A stretch of 42,874 bases of DNA from Acidobacteriaceae bacterium (GCA_003131585.1 PKVW01000068.1:9743-52616); one strand, 5' to 3'. Shown: positions 31,634 to 40,285, counted from the first letter of the stretch. Numbers and translations are program-made. Notes: generated by a model not told the origin, from the letters alone.

Positions 31634-31683
31634 GAGTAGAATCCCACCATTCCAAGCCTTTGAGATAACTTGGGGAGCCACAA

Positions 31684-33030
31684 GTGAAAAACTATGGGTG
31701 GATACTTCTTCTTGCAGTCGTGATTTCGGCGGCCGCGCAACAGGCCGCGCAACAGAAAGACAATCGGGCTTCGGAATCCTGGACCGTCATTCGCGCAGGA
31801 TCCCTCATCGACGGCAACTCCGACAAACCGCGTCGCGACCAGATGATCGTCATCCACGGCAATCGCATCGAGAGTGTTGCCGATGCGGCAACCGCCAAGA
31901 TTCCGGCCGGCGCCGCTGTGATTGACTTGTCGAAAGCCACGCTCCTGCCCGGCCTTATCGATTCCCACACCCATATCTTTTTGCAGGGCGAAGATCCCGC
32001 GCAAGGCGGATACGACGCCAACATTCTGAACGCGCCGCTCGCCCTCCGCGCGGCCCGGGCCACGGTTTCGGCGCGGCGGGCGCTGGAACAGGGCTTCACG
32101 ACGCTGCGCGACGTAGAAACCGAAGGCGCCGGTTATGGCGATGTGGGCATCAAGCAAGCCATTGAGCAAGGCTATATTCCGGGGCCGCGCCTGTTCGTCT
32201 CGACCCGCGCCATCTCGACCACGGGCGGTTACCCGCTGGAGGGCTATGCGCCCGAGCTCGACATGCCTAAAGGCGCCCAGATTATCGACGGCCCCGTGGA
32301 AGCGCGCAAGGCAGCGCGGGAGCAGCTCGATCATGGCGCCGACTGGATCAAGGTCTACATGACGCATCGTTCTTGGGTGGGTAAGAATGGCGAACTGGTT
32401 TCGCAGCCCACGTTGACGGTCGACGAGTTGCGGGCGATTGTGGACGAAACTCACGGCTGGGGCAAGAAAGTCGCATGTCACGTGTACGGCGGCATTGGCC
32501 TGCGCCGGGCGCTGGACGGTGGATGTGATTCGATCGAGCACGGCCTGGATCTCGACGACGCTGCCATCGCGCAGATGCTGAAGCAGGGTACATGGTACGT
32601 GCCCACGCTCGGCGTCTACTATACCGACTGGGCCCCGGCGGATACGCCAGCCGGGGAGCGGGACCGGTTGCGCGCTTCGGCGCATGAGCACTCGTTCAAG
32701 AAGGCGCTCAAGGCGGGAGTGAAGATCGTCTTCGGAACCGACATGGGTGGGATTCCCTGGACCAAGCCAATCGCGCAGGAGTTCTCGCGCATGGTGGAGT
32801 TTGGCATGCAGCCGATGGACGCTATTCAGAGCGCAACCTCGCGCGCGGCCATCATGCTCGACATGGAGGGAAGGATTGGGGTGGTTGCACCGGGGGCGTT
32901 CGCGGACATTATTGCGGTCAGCGGCGATCCCCTGCACGACATCAAAGCGTTGGAGAACGTGCAATTCGTGATGAAAGACGGCAAGGTCTTCAAGAGCGAA
33001 AGCGGGCAAAACCCGGAGACGGGGCGGTGA
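31684..33030 (+). CDS. Exported amidohydrolase (imidazolonepropionase/prolidase-like)
   Basis: 448 residues with GTG start (GGGGA about 8 nt upstream) and a signal peptide (MKNYGWILLLAVVISAAAQQ). Amidohydrolase metal ligands: HTH in GLIDSHTHI (H95, H97), Lys in DWIKVYMTH, His in ACHVYGGIG and SIEHGLDLDD, Asp in VFGTDMGG. A composite beta-sandwich is made from the N- and C-termini (TVIRAGSLIDGN; ADIIAVSGDPLHDI). Related secreted enzymes are Xaa-Pro or Xaa-Arg dipeptidases, so peptide breakdown along with the S9 peptidase is plausible, but the substrate is not proven. Confidence 0.88.
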   Translation: MKNYGWILLLAVVISAAAQQAAQQKDNRASESWTVIRAGSLIDGNSDKPRRDQMIVIHGNRIESVADAATAKIPAGAAVIDLSKATLLPGLIDSHTHIFLQGEDPAQGGYDANILNAPLALRAARATVSARRALEQGFTTLRDVETEGAGYGDVGIKQAIEQGYIPGPRLFVSTRAISTTGGYPLEGYAPELDMPKGAQIIDGPVEARKAAREQLDHGADWIKVYMTHRSWVGKNGELVSQPTLTVDELRAIVDETHGWGKKVACHVYGGIGLRRALDGGCDSIEHGLDLDDAAIAQMLKQGTWYVPTLGVYYTDWAPADTPAGERDRLRASAHEHSFKKALKAGVKIVFGTDMGGIPWTKPIAQEFSRMVEFGMQPMDAIQSATSRAAIMLDMEGRIGVVAPGAFADIIAVSGDPLHDIKALENVQFVMKDGKVFKSESGQNPETGR

Positions 33031-33116
33031 AAGCGATGACTACCGCGAGATCGAGTCGCGGATGAGGTAGACCTTCGCGGTGCCACGGGAAGAAGCACTG
33101 TGAGCGAGGAGGAGCA

Positions 33117-33311
33117 ATGGCGAAATGTCCCTACTGCAAGGCGGCAGTTACGCTGGCGGAAACAAAAACCGAGACCACCAGCGTGCGCGACGAAGTCCAC
33201 AAGGAAACTACGGGAATCGTGAAGAAGGAGATCATGTACTCCTGTCCGCACTGTGACAGCGTGCTGGGGTTTGGGTTTTTCCTTGGCGGATTACTGACCG
33301 GCAGACCCTAG
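33117..33311 (+). CDS. Small zinc-ribbon protein
   Basis: 64 residues with two Cys pairs, CPYC (4-7) and CPHC (43-46), separated by an acidic/basic charged stretch, and a hydrophobic Gly-rich end (VLGFGFFLGGLLTGRP). GAGGAGGA directly before ATG 33117 is a strong ribosome site, supporting a real gene. Function unknown; it may bind nucleic acid or a protein partner at the membrane. Confidence 0.7.
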   Translation: MAKCPYCKAAVTLAETKTETTSVRDEVHKETTGIVKKEIMYSCPHCDSVLGFGFFLGGLLTGRP

Positions 33312-33548
33312 ATTTTTCAGAAATCCGGTGAATGCGGGTGGAACGGCGAGTGATGACCTCAAGGATTTGGGTCCGGGAATTGGTGTGTCTGGGACTTTCG
33401 TGTATGCCAATACGGGCGCAGATTCTTCCTGAAATTGTTCAATTCCCTTGACATCGGCTTCGCTGCGAGCATAATTCATCAATCAAGTTTCCGATCCAAA
33501 CTGCGGTCCGGCTCGTGGATTGTTGGGAAGAGCCCGGAGGAGGCGTTT

Positions 33549-33986
33549 ATGAGCTTGCTGGAACTTTGTGACCGGGAAATCGCGGCGGTTGCGCTCGATG
33601 CCAGCGTAGCCGACGCTATCAACAAGATGCTCGACCACCACGTTGGAGCCGTAGCCGTGGTCGACTCCGAATTCCGGGTCGCCGGAATTTTCACGGAACG
33701 CGACGTCCTCCGCAAGATGGCGCTTAGCCGCACGGACCCGCAGACCACATCGGTTCGCGAGCTGATGACCACGGCCGTGGAGATGGCAACCCGGCGCACC
33801 GGTCCGGGCGAGGCGCTCACCATCATGCTGGAGCGCCACTTCCGCCATCTGCCGGTAGCGGACGACAACGGCAAGCTGCTGGGAATCCTTTCCATCCGCA
33901 ACTTGCTGGAGTGGCGTGTCGAGGATCTCAGTCACGAGCTTGATGCGCTCGAACAATACGTCTCAAATGATGGGCCTGGAGGCTAA
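33549..33986 (+). CDS. CBS domain pair protein
   Basis: 145 residues from MSLLELCDREIAAVALDASVADAINKMLDHHVGAVAVVDSEFRVAGIFTERDVLRKMA, then a second CBS unit (VRELMTTAVEMATRRTGPGEALTIMLERHFRHLPVADDNGKLLGILSIRNLLEW). CBS pairs bind adenosine nucleotides and sense energy state. The start is fixed by GGAGGAGG 7-14 nt upstream; the frame extends further but without a ribosome site. Followed 28 bp later by the DoxX gene, so likely one transcription unit. Confidence 0.9.
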   Translation: MSLLELCDREIAAVALDASVADAINKMLDHHVGAVAVVDSEFRVAGIFTERDVLRKMALSRTDPQTTSVRELMTTAVEMATRRTGPGEALTIMLERHFRHLPVADDNGKLLGILSIRNLLEWRVEDLSHELDALEQYVSNDGPGG

Positions 33987-34014
33987 GGGCGAGTTCCCCG
34001 CGACCTTCTAACTG

Positions 34015-34488
34015 ATGGCGAACACTCCTTCCGCTGTATCGAAGACGATCGCCGGTGTGCGCATTGCCACGTCGGTTTTCTTTCTGCTGTTCGGCGAATA
34101 TAAGCTGGCTGGACCCGGCTTTGCTCACGGCGGTTTCCAGGGATACCTTCACGATTTCATCTCCAAGGGATCTGTGAGCTTTTACCGGCCCGTGCTGTCG
34201 GGTGTGGCGTTGCCGCACGCCGTAGTCCTTGGCTATTCGGTCGGGGTGTTTGAGACCATGATCGGGATAAGCCTGCTGCTGGGTCTCTGGGTTCGGCCAG
34301 CCTCTATTCTGGGTGTGCTGTACCTGCTGAATCTCACGCTGGCCACCTGGTGGGGACCGGGCCACGGTGCGCCCGTCTGGCGCTACTTCGGCGCGGAGCT
34401 TGATCACCTGCCCTTGTTGCTGCTATTCATCATTTTCTTCGCCGCCGATGCTGGCAAGGTGTGGGGCCTGGACGGGCGACGAGGTTAA
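34015..34488 (+). CDS. DoxX family membrane protein
   Basis: 157 residues with four membrane segments: TIAGVRIATSVFFLLFGEYKL, VVLGYSVGVFETMIGISLLLGLW, ASILGVLYLLNLTLATWW and LPLLLLFIIFFAADAG. The first helix has the family's RI---F---G--KL pattern. DoxX-like proteins are linked to oxidoreductase or redox homeostasis in membranes; a specific role is not known. Downstream of the CBS protein gene. Confidence 0.85.
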   Translation: MANTPSAVSKTIAGVRIATSVFFLLFGEYKLAGPGFAHGGFQGYLHDFISKGSVSFYRPVLSGVALPHAVVLGYSVGVFETMIGISLLLGLWVRPASILGVLYLLNLTLATWWGPGHGAPVWRYFGAELDHLPLLLLFIIFFAADAGKVWGLDGRRG

Positions 34489-34561
34489 TACGTTTGGATC
34501 GCGGCATTGCTCCACAAATTCCATGGCATAAGAATGGGAGTGCAAGGCATGCAGAAAATCA

Positions 34562-34583
34562 AAGGCCGGCCTAAGCCGGCCTT
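34562..34583 (-). terminator. Terminator of the HU gene
   Basis: AAGGCCGGC (34562-34570) with GCCGGCCTT (34575-34583), a 9-bp stem with a 4-nt loop. On the minus strand it is followed by TTGATTTTC, T-rich enough for termination after the HU stop at 34608. It may also stop DoxX transcription from the other side. Confidence 0.65.
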
Positions 34584-34607
34584 CGGAATCGATCTCAACA
34601 CAAAATA

Positions 34608-34904
34608 CTAGGGCTTCTTGGGAGCGATCGCATCCTTGGCAGCCTTGGCCACGCGGAACTTTACCACGGTCTTTGCCTTGATCTGGATCGGTTCGCCAGT
34701 CTGCGGATTGCGTCCGATGCGAGCTTTGCGGTGCGCCTTCACCAGCCGGCCCAGGCCGGGCACGACGAACACGCCGTTCTTCTTGGTCTCTTTGACGGCA
34801 ACGTCAGCCAACTGCTCTAAGAATCCTGCGACAGTCTTGTTGGGAAGTTCGGTCTTCTCGGCCAAATAACGGACGAGTTGAGTCTTAGTCAAACCTGATG
34901 CCAT
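34608..34904 (-). CDS. HU family DNA-binding protein
   Basis: 98 residues: MASGLTKTQLVRYLAEKTELPNKTVAGFLEQLADVAVKETKKNGVFVVPGLGRLVKAHRKARIGRNPQTGEPIQI and a basic Lys/Ala tail. GRNPQTGE is the HU/IHF signature in the DNA-embracing arm. It bends and coats DNA as a nucleoid protein. GAGGAGGAAAC precedes the ATG: a very strong ribosome site consistent with high expression. Some HU-family members of this kind are named by acidobacterial annotators simply as HU; HU alpha/beta or IHF cannot be told apart. Confidence 0.93.
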   Translation of the reverse strand: MASGLTKTQLVRYLAEKTELPNKTVAGFLEQLADVAVKETKKNGVFVVPGLGRLVKAHRKARIGRNPQTGEPIQIKAKTVVKFRVAKAAKDAIAPKKP

Positions 34905-35188
34905 GTTTCCTCCTCGGAAAAGCTCGAATTAAATTCCAGTGGGCTTAATCTTATATCACCGTCCTGTGGAAAACAGCCTTATTCTACGCGGGTTCCACGC
35001 AGACAGCAGTCAAAAAGGGCCATTTTTACATGCTCATTTACAGATGAAGGTCCCGAAATGGCCAAAACACGCGCACCAGAGCAGTTACTGGCAGCAGAGC
35101 ACCGGGCTGATCGCGTTCCACCCACGCATTCTCCCGCTCCCACGGTCTTAACGCCCAGTGCCATAATGCTGGAGAGGAGAACCGCGAT

Positions 35189-35845
35189 TTGAGTTGCGCG
35201 ATCTGCGAGAGTCGCAAGGAGAAACGCTTCTGTCCCGCGGTCCACGGCCGCATTTGCCCCCAGTGCTGCGGCGAGCAGCGCGAGGTGACTCTGGATTGTC
35301 CCAGCGACTGCCCGTATCTGCAGCAGGCGAGGGAACATGAAAAGCCGCGTCCCGCGGACCAGTTCGACCGGGCGTCGTTGTTCCTGCAGGTTGAGATTTC
35401 GGAGCAATTCACCTACGAGCGCGAGCATCTGCTCATGGGCCTCAGCTATGCGCTGACCAAGGCGGCCCATGCCGATCGCAGCCTCAACGACCGCGATCTG
35501 ATCGCCGCGCTCTCGGCAATGGGCACGAGCTATGAGCGGCTGGTGAACTCCGGTCTGCACTACGATCAGCCCCTGACCAGCGGAACACAGCACGCCGCCG
35601 CGGCGCAAGTGGAAGAAATGTTGAAGCAGTTTCGCGAGGCCGAGCAGAAACAACTGGGATACTCCACCCTGCGCGACTCCGACGTACTCAAAGCGCTGGT
35701 GTTCCTGGTGCGACTGGGCCACGGACGCACCTCGGGCCGGCCCAAGTCGCGGGCCTTCATCGATTTTCTTTTCGCTCAATTTCCGGAGAAGCAGTCGGCC
35801 TTGATTCCGCCGCAGGACGCGGCTAGCCGGATCATTGTGCCGTAG
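35189..35845 (+). CDS. Cys-rich N-terminal zinc-binding protein of unknown function
   Basis: 218 residues. The TTG start is supported by GGAGAGGAGA 9-18 nt upstream. Residues 1-45 contain eight Cys (C3, C6, C15, C23, C26, C27, C37, C41) in a pattern like two zinc knuckles (CAICESRKEKRFCP, ICPQCCGEQREVTLDC, DCPYL). The rest is a helical domain with LLMGLSYALTKAAHADRSLNDRDLIAALSAMGTSYERLVNSGLHYD, ending near residue 215. Not recognised as a named family. GC-rich coding, probably a conserved lineage gene. Confidence 0.75.
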   Translation: MSCAICESRKEKRFCPAVHGRICPQCCGEQREVTLDCPSDCPYLQQAREHEKPRPADQFDRASLFLQVEISEQFTYEREHLLMGLSYALTKAAHADRSLNDRDLIAALSAMGTSYERLVNSGLHYDQPLTSGTQHAAAAQVEEMLKQFREAEQKQLGYSTLRDSDVLKALVFLVRLGHGRTSGRPKSRAFIDFLFAQFPEKQSALIPPQDAASRIIVP

Positions 35846-35974
35846 ACGCAGGGCCGTCCTCGCGGAGCGAAAGGCCAGCGATCGATTTTCCCGCGTGCCA
35901 CGGATAATTCGGGAAGCAGATTAGCTCTCCAGCACAGATGTCAGGCGCGTCTCTAATCCGGCAAGCCTAATTCG

Positions 35975-36475
35975 TTAAATGCGAGCCTCAGGGTTACTGA
36001 GCTTCCGTACCGCCTGCCCTTCCGGTAACGCATCGCGCAGTTCACGAATTGTCTTCTTGAACACTGGGTGGAACACTTCCGGCGCAATCTCCGCCAGAGG
36101 TTCCAGGACAAAGCGGCGCTGGTGCATCGCGGGATGAGGAATCGTGATTTCCTTCGAACCAATGATCGTGTCGCCGAAGAGCAGAATATCGATGTCGATC
36201 GACCGTGGACCCTTTTTCTGTACGCGCCGCCGGCCCATCTCTTCTTCAATGCCGAGAATCGCGCTCATCAATTGTTGCGGAGTCTTGCTAGTTTCGAGCG
36301 CGACCGCACAATTCAGAAACCACGGCTGCGGGGTGAACTCCACGGGTTCGGTTTCATAGAAGGACGATACTGCAACCACGCGCCCAGTCACGCCCAGCCG
36401 AGCCAGCGCGTCCCGCAGTTGCGACGCGCGGTCGCCGACGTTTGATCCGAGAGAAAGATAAACAAGTTTGGGCAT
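35975..36475 (-). CDS. folK: 2-amino-4-hydroxy-6-hydroxymethyldihydropteridine pyrophosphokinase
   Basis: 166 residues from MPKLVYLSLGSNVGDRASQLRDAL. FolK motifs: SLGSNVGDR, SSFYETEPV, FLNCAVALET, GRRRVQKKGPRSIDIDILLFGD (HPPK signature) and ITIPHPAMHQRRFVLEPLAEIAPE. It transfers pyrophosphate from ATP to the pterin in folate synthesis. The N-terminus matches the family exactly. Stand-alone, not fused to FolP or FolB. Confidence 0.95.
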   Translation of the reverse strand: MPKLVYLSLGSNVGDRASQLRDALARLGVTGRVVAVSSFYETEPVEFTPQPWFLNCAVALETSKTPQQLMSAILGIEEEMGRRRVQKKGPRSIDIDILLFGDTIIGSKEITIPHPAMHQRRFVLEPLAEIAPEVFHPVFKKTIRELRDALPEGQAVRKLSNPEARI

Positions 36476-36666
36476 GGTCCGAGAGCTAGTGTCAGGCTTT
36501 ATTTGGCTTCTTTCTACTGAAAACTTCCCGTCATTTCTCCGATTGTGAGACGCCGCGCGGGACGTGTTTTACACTCAAGGGTTCGTGCCGCGATCACCCG
36601 TTGGTAATCTGTAACCCGATACCTTCGTTATTTCGGGGACGTCCGTTCAACCCCTAGAATTACATC

Positions 36667-37398
36667 ATGACTTTGGAGTCCCTTCTTTTAAGCCGGGATG
36701 CGGAAGTGGTCCGGGTGCTCCGCCCGACGCTGGAGAAGCTCTCGATCGAGATCGAAATCTGCCAGGAAGCCAAAAAAGCCAGCGAGATCCTCATCTCGGA
36801 AAAGTTCGATGCCGTGATTGTGGACTGCGATGACCTGCAAGGGGGGCTGGAGGTGCTGCAGTGCCTGCGCGCCACGCCCAGCAACAAGAATTCCGTAACC
36901 TTTGCCATTCTGAACGGCAAGAAAACGACCACGCAGGAAGCCTTCGGCATGGGCGTGAATTTTGTTCTGCAAAAGCCCATCAGCACCTTGAATGCGTCGC
37001 GTTGCTTTCATGCGGCGCTGAATTTCATGGTACGCGAGCGGCGCCGCTATTTCCGCCAGCCGGTTAGGATGTTAGTTAAGCTGGTGCTGGGCGAAAAGGA
37101 AATAAAGGCCACCGCCACAGATATCAGCGAGGGTGGGATCGCCCTCATGTTGCATCAGGCGCTGCCCAAGAGCGCTACCCCTCGTTTGCAATTCACTCTG
37201 CCCGAAACCAACCTGGCTCTAGATGTGGAAACGGAACTAGCCTGGGCCGACATTAAAGGCCACGTCGGATTGCGTTTTCTCAATGTGCCGCCGAGCACCC
37301 AGGAACGCCTCGAAAAATGGCTCAAAGAGCAAGTGGAAAAACAGCTTCCCGGCTCCAGGGAAAGGCTGGCAGGCTCAAGTTCCGAAGCCATCCAATAA
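36667..37398 (+). CDS. Receiver-like plus PilZ domain c-di-GMP effector
   Basis: 243 residues. The N-terminal half (1-118) is a receiver-like alpha/beta fold (LLLSRDAEVVRVLRPTLEKL, FDAVIVDCDD, VNFVLQKPIS) but the phosphoacceptor region reads IVDCDDLQG, so phosphorylation is doubtful. The C-terminal PilZ domain carries both c-di-GMP motifs: RxxxR at R126/R130 within RERRRYFRQPVR, and DxSxxG at D152-G157 (TDISEGGIAL). It therefore probably binds c-di-GMP. The output is unknown. The GGDEF/HD-GYP gene at the window end could supply or remove the ligand. Confidence 0.85.
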   Translation: MTLESLLLSRDAEVVRVLRPTLEKLSIEIEICQEAKKASEILISEKFDAVIVDCDDLQGGLEVLQCLRATPSNKNSVTFAILNGKKTTTQEAFGMGVNFVLQKPISTLNASRCFHAALNFMVRERRRYFRQPVRMLVKLVLGEKEIKATATDISEGGIALMLHQALPKSATPRLQFTLPETNLALDVETELAWADIKGHVGLRFLNVPPSTQERLEKWLKEQVEKQLPGSRERLAGSSSEAIQ

Positions 37399-37505
37399 GC
37401 TTGTCTAAGCTTGTCCTCCCGCCGCCCGTTCCCCGGGTATTCACTTTGTAACTTGCGTCTGCGCCTGCGCATGGCAATCTAGTGGGATACTGGAGAGCCA
37501 TTGCC

Positions 37506-37742
37506 ATGCTTCCTACCGCTTATCGCATCAACCGTGTACAGAAAACCCTGCGCTGGATTGAGGCAGATCTCCCGTTGTTGAACATGCGGGTGAAGGATCT
37601 GTCGGCGGAACGCCAGCGCTCCGCCCGCCAGTTCGCCGCCGCCCTGATCAGCCTGACCCGCGCCGAACTGGACCGCCTGCTCAAGGAACAGCCGGAAGCT
37701 ATTTCTGAAGGCAGCGATATTCCTTGCGAGCCGGCTGACTGA
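37506..37742 (+). CDS. Small hypothetical protein
   Basis: 78 residues from MLPTAYRINRVQKTLRWIEADLPLLNMRVKDLSAERQRSARQFAAALISLTRAELDRLLKEQPE. Helical and charged, with a short acidic C-terminus. Third codon positions are GC-rich as in neighbouring core genes, which supports a real gene. No family recognised and no clear ribosome site, so moderate confidence. Located between the PilZ gene and a gene-free region. Confidence 0.5.
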   Translation: MLPTAYRINRVQKTLRWIEADLPLLNMRVKDLSAERQRSARQFAAALISLTRAELDRLLKEQPEAISEGSDIPCEPAD

Positions 37743-37842
37743 AGCAGCTGTCTTGGATCTTAAGTCATAGTTCTCGACCGCCTGCCCAGTGGCCGATCAG
37801 GACCAAGAAAAAAAACGCAGATCTAATGGCTTAAAGTATTTA

Positions 37843-37886
37843 GAATCAATTACTTAGCAAATCGTACATTGCTAAAATATTGATTC
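37843..37886. repeat. Nested 44-bp palindrome in AT-rich intergenic DNA
   Basis: GAATCAAT (37843-37850) pairs with ATTGATTC (37879-37886), and inside them TAGCAA (37855-37860) pairs with TTGCTA (37869-37874), around an 8-nt loop. Together 14 base pairs with a 4x4 internal loop. It may be an operator, an RNA hairpin or a cruciform site. Confidence 0.5.
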
Positions 37887-38241
37887 CAAACAGTTTATCC
37901 ATAAAATCCATGATCTAAAGGAGTTAGCTTGGGTCGCACTTCGCTAAATCGTTTGGAATCAGCGGACGCTTCTTGCATACCCTCCGGGTTTGTCGACCAA
38001 AATCTTGGGGGCAAAGGAGTTGCGGGTAAAATCCTGATTCCGGGGAAGTTAGCCTGTCGCTATTCTGATGTCAAAGAGCTAATGCTGTAAGATCATTAGA
38101 GCGCTGGTGGAGATTGAAGTCAAGGAAATTCTGTGGCGGCCGGCGGCTGCTCTGGCAACCTGCAAGATCGTCCGCAGGTTCCTCCACTCCGCCGTCGCTG
38201 TCCCTACGGCTCCGGTCGGAATGAAGCGAGCTTCGCTCGCT

Positions 38242-38263
38242 GGACAGCCGGGGGCGGCTGTCC
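38242..38263. repeat. REP-like palindrome copy
   Basis: GGACAGCCG (38242-38250) and CGGCTGTCC (38255-38263) around GGGG. Related to the degenerate copy at 2050-2070; both are intergenic. Confidence 0.65.
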
Positions 38264-38304
38264 CCCACAAAAGTCCGACGCGTCGAATTTCCGACTCGGG
38301 ACAG

Positions 38305-39216
38305 CTAGAGAATGGAGCCGGCGGCGGCTTGGGCGCTGTAAGGGCTCGCGGCGTCGTGTTCTTCGTCCGGCAGGGTTACTTCCTCCCACAGGGTTTTGTC
38401 GCGCAGGATGCGCGAGACCAGCGCGGTATGCATGGCATGACCGGCGCGATCGGCGACGATCTTGCCCAGGATCGGCTTGCCCAGCAGCGCGAGGTCGCCA
38501 ACCAGATCCAGCACTTTATGCCGAACGAACTCGTCGGGAAAGCGGAGCGGGCCGTTTTCGACTCCTTCGCGAGTCAGCACGATGCAGTTCTCCCGGGACG
38601 CCCCGCGGATCAGTCCCATGTCCCGCATGGCCTTCTCGTCCTCACGCGAACCGAAGGTGCGCGCCCCGGCAATGTGCCGCAAGTAGCTGCCATTGGAAAG
38701 CTCGACCTGCAAAGTCTCTTTCCCGATCAGCGGGTGGGGAAAGTTGATCGAATAAGAGACGGAATAGGTGTCCGCCGGATAGACCGAAATAAACTTGTTG
38801 CCCTCCCGCATCTCCGTTTCCCGAAGAATCTTCAGATACTTGCGCGGCCGGCGCTGTTTGCGGAGGCCGGCCTTCTGAATCAGTTCCACGAACGGGAGAG
38901 CGCTGCCATCCAGGATAGGAAGTTCGAGGTTGTCCAGCTCTACGATGGCGTTGTCGACGCCCAAGCCGATAAATGCCGAGAGCAGGTGCTCGGTGGTGGA
39001 GATCAGGACACCTTTTTTCATCAAGCTGGTGGCGTAGCTGACGCGAGCTACGTTGCGGCTGATGGCCTCGATCTCAAAGCCATCCAGATCGGTGCGGCGA
39101 AACACAATGCCCGTTCCCGGCGGGGCCGGAAGAATGCGCATGCAGACCGGTGCGCCGCTGTGCAGTCCTACCCCACTGCATGCCACGGCCGAGCGGAGTG
39201 TCTGCTCCTGAGTCAA
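38305..39216 (-). CDS. lpxC: UDP-3-O-acyl-N-acetylglucosamine deacetylase
   Basis: 303 residues. Zn enzyme of the committed lipid A step. Visible: SGVGLHSGAPV, TTEHLLSAFIGLGVDN with zinc ligand H77, LDGSALPFVELI, FVRHKVLDLVGDLALLG with H233 and D237, and RAGHAMHTAL with the catalytic His (about 260). TTG 39216 is the only initiator between an upstream in-frame stop and the conserved N-terminus. Presence implies a lipopolysaccharide outer membrane. A low-complexity end (YSAQAAAGSIL) follows the core. Confidence 0.94.
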   Translation of the reverse strand: MTQEQTLRSAVACSGVGLHSGAPVCMRILPAPPGTGIVFRRTDLDGFEIEAISRNVARVSYATSLMKKGVLISTTEHLLSAFIGLGVDNAIVELDNLELPILDGSALPFVELIQKAGLRKQRRPRKYLKILRETEMREGNKFISVYPADTYSVSYSINFPHPLIGKETLQVELSNGSYLRHIAGARTFGSREDEKAMRDMGLIRGASRENCIVLTREGVENGPLRFPDEFVRHKVLDLVGDLALLGKPILGKIVADRAGHAMHTALVSRILRDKTLWEEVTLPDEEHDAASPYSAQAAAGSIL

Positions 39217-39418
39217 AGGCGTCTGCGTATGTCCCGATTAATGAATAGATTACAGCCGCCGCGCCAACTCCGACTGTGGTAAAAAAGCCACAGTGCGTGG
39301 CGTAATGTCGATTCGGAACCACCCTGATCAAGGTATTGCCTGCCTCTAAACGGAGGCGGGTCAGTGAGTTGCGCGAGGATCGGGAATGCCTGGAGCCGCC
39401 GCAGCACCGATCCCGCTC

Positions 39419-40285
39419 TTAGTGTTTCCCCGCAGCTTTATTTGGATTGTAGCCGGAATTGGGATCGAACATCGCGTCGTTGAACCCCTGATTGTAGTGA
39501 ACCGAATTTACAAAGCGCTGGGTTTGCATATCCCCGTTGAAGTAGCGGGTGAATCCGTAGGCTGTCATCACGCCCTGCACGAGACGGTAATTGTCGTAGA
39601 TCTCTTCCTCCACGTTGCGTTCTTTGTCCACCGGATCGCGCCAGGTATAGCTCTTCTTGATGGGCAGATGCGTTTCGACATCGAAGAAGAGGCTCACCGC
39701 TTCGTTTTTCGCATCGATCAGCGTGATCCGCTGCGCCGGAAGGTTGCCCGCGAGGGCATTGCCGTCATAGAACAGCGCCACAGCAGTGTCGTTGATCCAG
39801 GCGTGCAGCATCGTCTCCAGAGAGAACCTGCGGCGCCGCAGATAGTCTTCGAGATCCTTCTTCTCCGCCGGGTGCGAGCCCTTATAGGTGACTTCGTAAC
39901 CCTTGTCGCCGGCATAGATGTAGGCTACATCCCTCTGTTTCGTGAGCTCGACCCGCTCCTTGTCGGGATACTCCACGAATCGCCAGAAAAACACGCCGTT
40001 GCTCGTGGGCTGCCCGTGATGAAAGCTGTAGGTGCGTCCCTCCTGCTGCATATCGTGGATGCTCAAAAATGCCTGCCCGCCCAACGCCTGGATCGCCTGA
40101 TCCAGCAGGGTACGCGCCTTGCGGGAGTTTTCCTGATCGTTTCCACGATCCCCGGGAATCGATGGGCCGGTTGCGGCGGCAGATGGTGAGGAAACCTGCG
40201 CACCTGCCTGGGCAGCAGCCGCAGGTTCGCCCCAGCCAGAATTCGCCAGCGCAAACGCCAGCCCCACGATAAGAAGATGTTTCAT
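39419..40285 (-). CDS. Periplasmic protein, LolA/LolB-like (outer-membrane lipoprotein-sorting type)
   Basis: 288 residues. Signal peptide MKHLLIVGLAFALANSGWGE (no lipobox Cys), a Pro/Ser/Ala-rich linker, then a beta-rich domain from about residue 55: ARTLLDQAIQALGGQAFLSIHDMQQEGRTYSF, VFFWRFVEYPDKERVEL, DVAYIYAGDKGYEVTYKG, ITLIDAKNEAVSLFFDVETHLPIKKSYTWRDP. Alternating strands with Tyr/Phe resemble the LolA half-barrel. It may help carry lipoproteins or sense the envelope. No lolCDE neighbours here, so the role is tentative. Confidence 0.65.
   Translation of the reverse strand: MKHLLIVGLAFALANSGWGEPAAAAQAGAQVSSPSAAATGPSIPGDRGNDQENSRKARTLLDQAIQALGGQAFLSIHDMQQEGRTYSFHHGQPTSNGVFFWRFVEYPDKERVELTKQRDVAYIYAGDKGYEVTYKGSHPAEKKDLEDYLRRRRFSLETMLHAWINDTAVALFYDGNALAGNLPAQRITLIDAKNEAVSLFFDVETHLPIKKSYTWRDPVDKERNVEEEIYDNYRLVQGVMTAYGFTRYFNGDMQTQRFVNSVHYNQGFNDAMFDPNSGYNPNKAAGKH

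Larger units (their letters stand above)
37743..38304. other. 562-bp gene-free region
   Basis: A lower-GC stretch (about 37800-38060) with a nested palindrome at 37843-37886, followed by a GC-rich part with repeat material: GCGAGC-TTC-GCTCGC (about 38226-38240) and the REP-like hairpin at 38242-38263. Longer readings on both strands cross these repeats or overlap lpxC antisense and lack ribosome sites. No gene is called. Confidence 0.7.

Noticed and set aside
38107-39282. 391-codon plus-strand frame across lpxC
   Set aside because: Antisense to lpxC and runs through the REP-like repeat; no protein-family similarity seen.
39272-39294. ACTGTGG ... CCACAGT hairpin upstream of lpxC
   Set aside because: A-run lies in the loop, not after the stem, so not a standard terminator; no other role could be supported.
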